From: Bryobacterales bacterium
Lineage (GTDB): Bacteria > Acidobacteriota > Terriglobia > Bryobacterales > Bryobacteraceae
NCBI GenBank assembly: GCA_020846745.1
Contig: JADLDI010000116.1
Coordinates: 1 to 41,412 of the forward strand
DNA length: 41,412 nt
Reading direction: 5' to 3'
The notes beneath the pieces were generated by a model. The model had not been told where the DNA came from, did not search any database, and was given only the letters and a program-made list of their open reading frames with translations. Shown here piece by piece: positions 39,532 to 41,412 of the stretch. The translations under genes were made by a program, and so were the position numbers. The stretch's first letter is position 1; each line of letters begins with the position of its first letter.

Positions 39532-41176
39532 ACTTCCTGTCCTTCTGGCCGCCGCGGCACTTGCCTACGCCCAGTCTGCCCAGCCGCCCGCACCCGTCAT
39601 CCCGCCCGATGTCGATGCTCACCTCGATGTCGAATACTCCAATGTCGGGCAGCGCGTGGCAATGGACATCTTCCGTCCCAAGGCCCCAGGACCCAACCCC
39701 ACCGTCGTCGCCATTCACGGCGGCGGCTTCCGTGCCGGCTCGCGCGCATCCTACATCCCGCTCTGCATCAAGCTCGCCCAAAAAGGCTACGCGGCCGCCA
39801 CCGTGCAGTATCGTCTCGCGCCTCGCCACCAGTTCCCGGCCGCCGTGGAAGATGTGAAGGCAGCCGTCCGCTTCCTGCGCGCCAACGCCGCGCGCTACGG
39901 CGTAGACCCCAATCGCATCGGAACCATCGGCGGCTCCGCCGGCGGCCATCTCGCACTCATGCTCGGCTTAACCGGACCGATGCGGATCTTCGAAGGCTCC
40001 GGCCCGAACCTCGATCAGTCGAGCGCTGTCCAAGCCGTCGTCAACTATTACGGACCCACCGACTTCACACAGTCCTACGGCAAAAGCGTCGACGCCGCCG
40101 AGGTGCTGCCCATGTTTCTTGGCGGCGGCCTGTTGCACGAGCGTCGCTTTCACATCCAGGCCAGCCCGCTCTATTACGTAACGCCGCAAGCCGCGCCGAC
40201 GCTCACCATCCACGGCACCGAAGACAAGTATGTCGCCTACGAACACGCGCTGTGGCTTACGTCCAAGCTCCTCTCCGCCGAGGTCCCCGCCGAGTTGGAG
40301 ACGCTCTCGGGTGCGGGGCACGGCTTCAAAGGAGCCGACGCCGAAAAGGCGGAAGCTCGCGCCATCGCCTGGTTCGACAGGTGGCTGAAGCCGGCGGCCC
40401 AAACACGCGTGCTGGTCTCCGATCACGGTCCCCGCGGCGAAGTGGTCGCCATGCTGTGGCCCTCCGGCCAGGAATTGTGGACCCGCCCCAACAAGCGCGG
40501 TCACGACGTGCAGCCTCTTCCCAACGGCAACGTCCTCTACACCGTCGGTCCCGATGCCAAGGTCATCGAGTTCGATCCCAAAACAGGCAAGGAAGTGTGG
40601 ACCTGTTGCGAGAAGTTACAGCACCCGTTGGCCGCCCAGCGCTTAGCCAACGGCAACACCCTTATCGGCGACCCCAAAGCCGGCCGTGTCTTCGAAGTGA
40701 ATCCCGCCGGTGCGCAAGTCTGGGAGTACGCCAATGCCGACCTCGGCAACATGCGCACCCGCAACAGCCATCGCACCGCCACGAACACCACGCTCGTAGC
40801 GGTCGAGGCCGACGCCAAGCTCATCGAACTCGATCGGAACGGCAAAATCGTCTGGCAGTGGCAGGCCCCCGAAGGCAACAAGCGCCGCATGTACATGGGC
40901 CGGCGCCTCGCCAACGGCAACACCATGATGAGCCTTTCGGACCCCGGCGAAGTGGTGGAAGTCGATCCCGCCGGCAAGGTGGTCCGCAGCATCGGCGGCG
41001 CCGCCGGCGATATCAGGTTCGGCTGGGCGTCAGGCTTCGACCTGCTCCCCAACGGCAACCTGCTCATAGCCGACTACACCGGCCGCCGCCTCGTAGAAGT
41101 GGACCCCAAGGGTCGCGTAGTAAACCAACTCCGCACCGGCCCAAGGACCATCGCCACAGTGGCCGTAGTCAACTAA
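39524..41176 (+). CDS. Exported esterase fused to a PQQ-like beta-propeller
   Basis: The 550-residue protein has a signal peptide (MRSLPVLLAAAALAYAQ), then an alpha/beta-hydrolase domain (about 40-290): AIHGGGFRAGS (oxyanion hole), TIGGSAGGHLAL (nucleophile Ser), GTEDKYV (Asp) and GAGHGF (His). The C-terminal part (about 295-550) has repeats with LPNGNVLYTVG, LANGNTLIGDP, LANGNTMMSL and LLPNGNLLIADY, each followed by an E.D..GK.VW-type strand, typical of PQQ-like or arylsulfotransferase-like propellers. The esterase part is of the BD-FAE/hormone-sensitive-lipase type; substrates are often acetylated or feruloylated carbohydrates. No upstream Shine-Dalgarno sequence is clear. Confidence 0.88.
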   Translation: MRSLPVLLAAAALAYAQSAQPPAPVIPPDVDAHLDVEYSNVGQRVAMDIFRPKAPGPNPTVVAIHGGGFRAGSRASYIPLCIKLAQKGYAAATVQYRLAPRHQFPAAVEDVKAAVRFLRANAARYGVDPNRIGTIGGSAGGHLALMLGLTGPMRIFEGSGPNLDQSSAVQAVVNYYGPTDFTQSYGKSVDAAEVLPMFLGGGLLHERRFHIQASPLYYVTPQAAPTLTIHGTEDKYVAYEHALWLTSKLLSAEVPAELETLSGAGHGFKGADAEKAEARAIAWFDRWLKPAAQTRVLVSDHGPRGEVVAMLWPSGQELWTRPNKRGHDVQPLPNGNVLYTVGPDAKVIEFDPKTGKEVWTCCEKLQHPLAAQRLANGNTLIGDPKAGRVFEVNPAGAQVWEYANADLGNMRTRNSHRTATNTTLVAVEADAKLIELDRNGKIVWQWQAPEGNKRRMYMGRRLANGNTMMSLSDPGEVVEVDPAGKVVRSIGGAAGDIRFGWASGFDLLPNGNLLIADYTGRRLVEVDPKGRVVNQLRTGPRTIATVAVVN

Positions 41177-41205
41177 CCCACGCCGCCCGAAACAGAGCCC
41201 GAGCG

Positions 41206-41281
41206 TAAGGGCGTGAGAAATAATCTCCCGAATACGTTTCAGCGCCGCCCCACAGGTTCGGCAAACCACTGCAAACACGCA
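41206..41281. repeat. Third copy of the ~102-bp dispersed repeat
   Basis: By my count 72 of 76 positions match 35108-35183 in the same orientation, including CTCCCGAATACGTTTCAGCG and CCACTGCAAACACGCA. It lies just after the esterase-propeller gene. Confidence 0.8.
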
Positions 41282-41349
41282 CCCAAATGTCGTAACCGAA
41301 CCACGGTGCGTAAGATTTCTGAGGCCGTCCGTCAAGCAAAATCTGCAGG

Positions 41350-41412
41350 TCATGCCGCCTCCTTCCCGTATGGCGATCCGCTCCGCCGCAGTGCCGCCAG
41401 GTACCGAGCCTC
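41350..41412 (-). CDS. C-terminal fragment of an unidentified gene (partial)
   Basis: A minus-strand frame enters from the right edge and ends at TGA 41352-41350, reading EARYLAALRRSGSPYGKEAA. The 20 residues are too few to assign. An ATG overlapping the stop opens a frame to 41030, but that frame runs through the repeat and into the esterase gene, so I do not accept it as a gene. A mobile-element origin is possible. Confidence 0.3.
   Translation of the reverse strand, partial: EARYLAALRRSGSPYGKEAA

Noticed and set aside
41030..41353. 107-codon minus-strand frame with AAGGAGG before its ATG
   Set aside because: It runs through the dispersed repeat and into the antisense of the esterase gene; the good ribosome-binding-site match is probably part of the partial gene at the edge.

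Overview
The window is a GC-rich (about 60-63 %) chromosomal segment from a Gram-negative bacterium. It carries a tripartite RND efflux pump with a TolC-type outer-membrane channel, a beta-barrel porin-like protein and several lipoprotein or exported enzymes. The gene style fits Acidobacteriota, most likely the Bryobacterales/Solibacter branch: many exported hydrolases, an HTH-transmembrane-propeller regulator, a GHL10-like exported glycosidase, 'HGGG' esterases and dispersed repeats. That placement is inference from style; there is no rRNA, and I saw no tRNA.

Left part (1-13,860). The edge shows a PIN-domain gene that reads into what looks like the end of an insertion sequence. It is translationally coupled to an unknown 211-residue protein. 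Next come a MacB/LolCDE-type ABC permease and ATPase pair, an exported PCMT, an M20 peptidase, a serine beta-lactamase-like hydrolase, an Fpg/Nei-type DNA glycosylase and a SIMPL protein. They are followed by a 666-residue HTH-TM-propeller-LamG protein, an FkbM methyltransferase, a URO-D-like protein and an exported TIM-barrel glycosidase.

Middle part (13,870-22,730). Two divergent operons flank a 53-bp tandem repeat. Leftward: tolC-like, membrane-fusion protein, RND pump, DUF2892. Rightward: osmC-like, ECF sigma factor, zinc anti-sigma factor, NapH-type ferredoxin membrane protein. Both operons carry the same promoter-like sequence, GTCACC-N17-TCTTT, just before the first gene, so the ECF factor may control both.

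Core of interest (23,790-30,980). This looks like a self-contained electron-transfer module with its own regulator. It holds a monoheme cytochrome c, a small four-cysteine membrane protein, a membrane-anchored GcvH-like protein that has lost the lipoyl-lysine, a 16-cysteine NrfC/HybA-type ferredoxin with a C-terminal anchor and an NrfD/HybB-type quinone-site membrane protein. These are followed by a histidine kinase whose periplasmic domain has two haem-binding motifs (CXXCH and CX4CH), an NtrC-type sigma-54 activator and an archaemetzincin-type zinc protease. Four -24/-12 (sigma-54) promoter matches sit in the right gaps and orientations, and a perfect dyad lies at enhancer distance from one. 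No molybdopterin, hydrogenase or other catalytic subunit is present. I propose a haem-redox-sensing, sigma-54-controlled quinone/cytochrome module.

Right part (31,069-41,412). NAD-type isocitrate dehydrogenase, an alginate-export-like porin, a neutral-ceramidase-like hydrolase, two copies of a dispersed ~102-bp repeat (a third lies near the right edge), an orphan DUF433 protein, an MFS transporter coupled to tryptophanyl-tRNA synthetase, an enolase-superfamily dehydratase, a 15-bp minisatellite, an esterase fused to a beta-propeller, and the end of an unidentified gene at the edge. Several genes in the window have a -10-like hexamer only 6-8 nt before the start codon and no ribosome-binding site, which suggests leaderless mRNAs.
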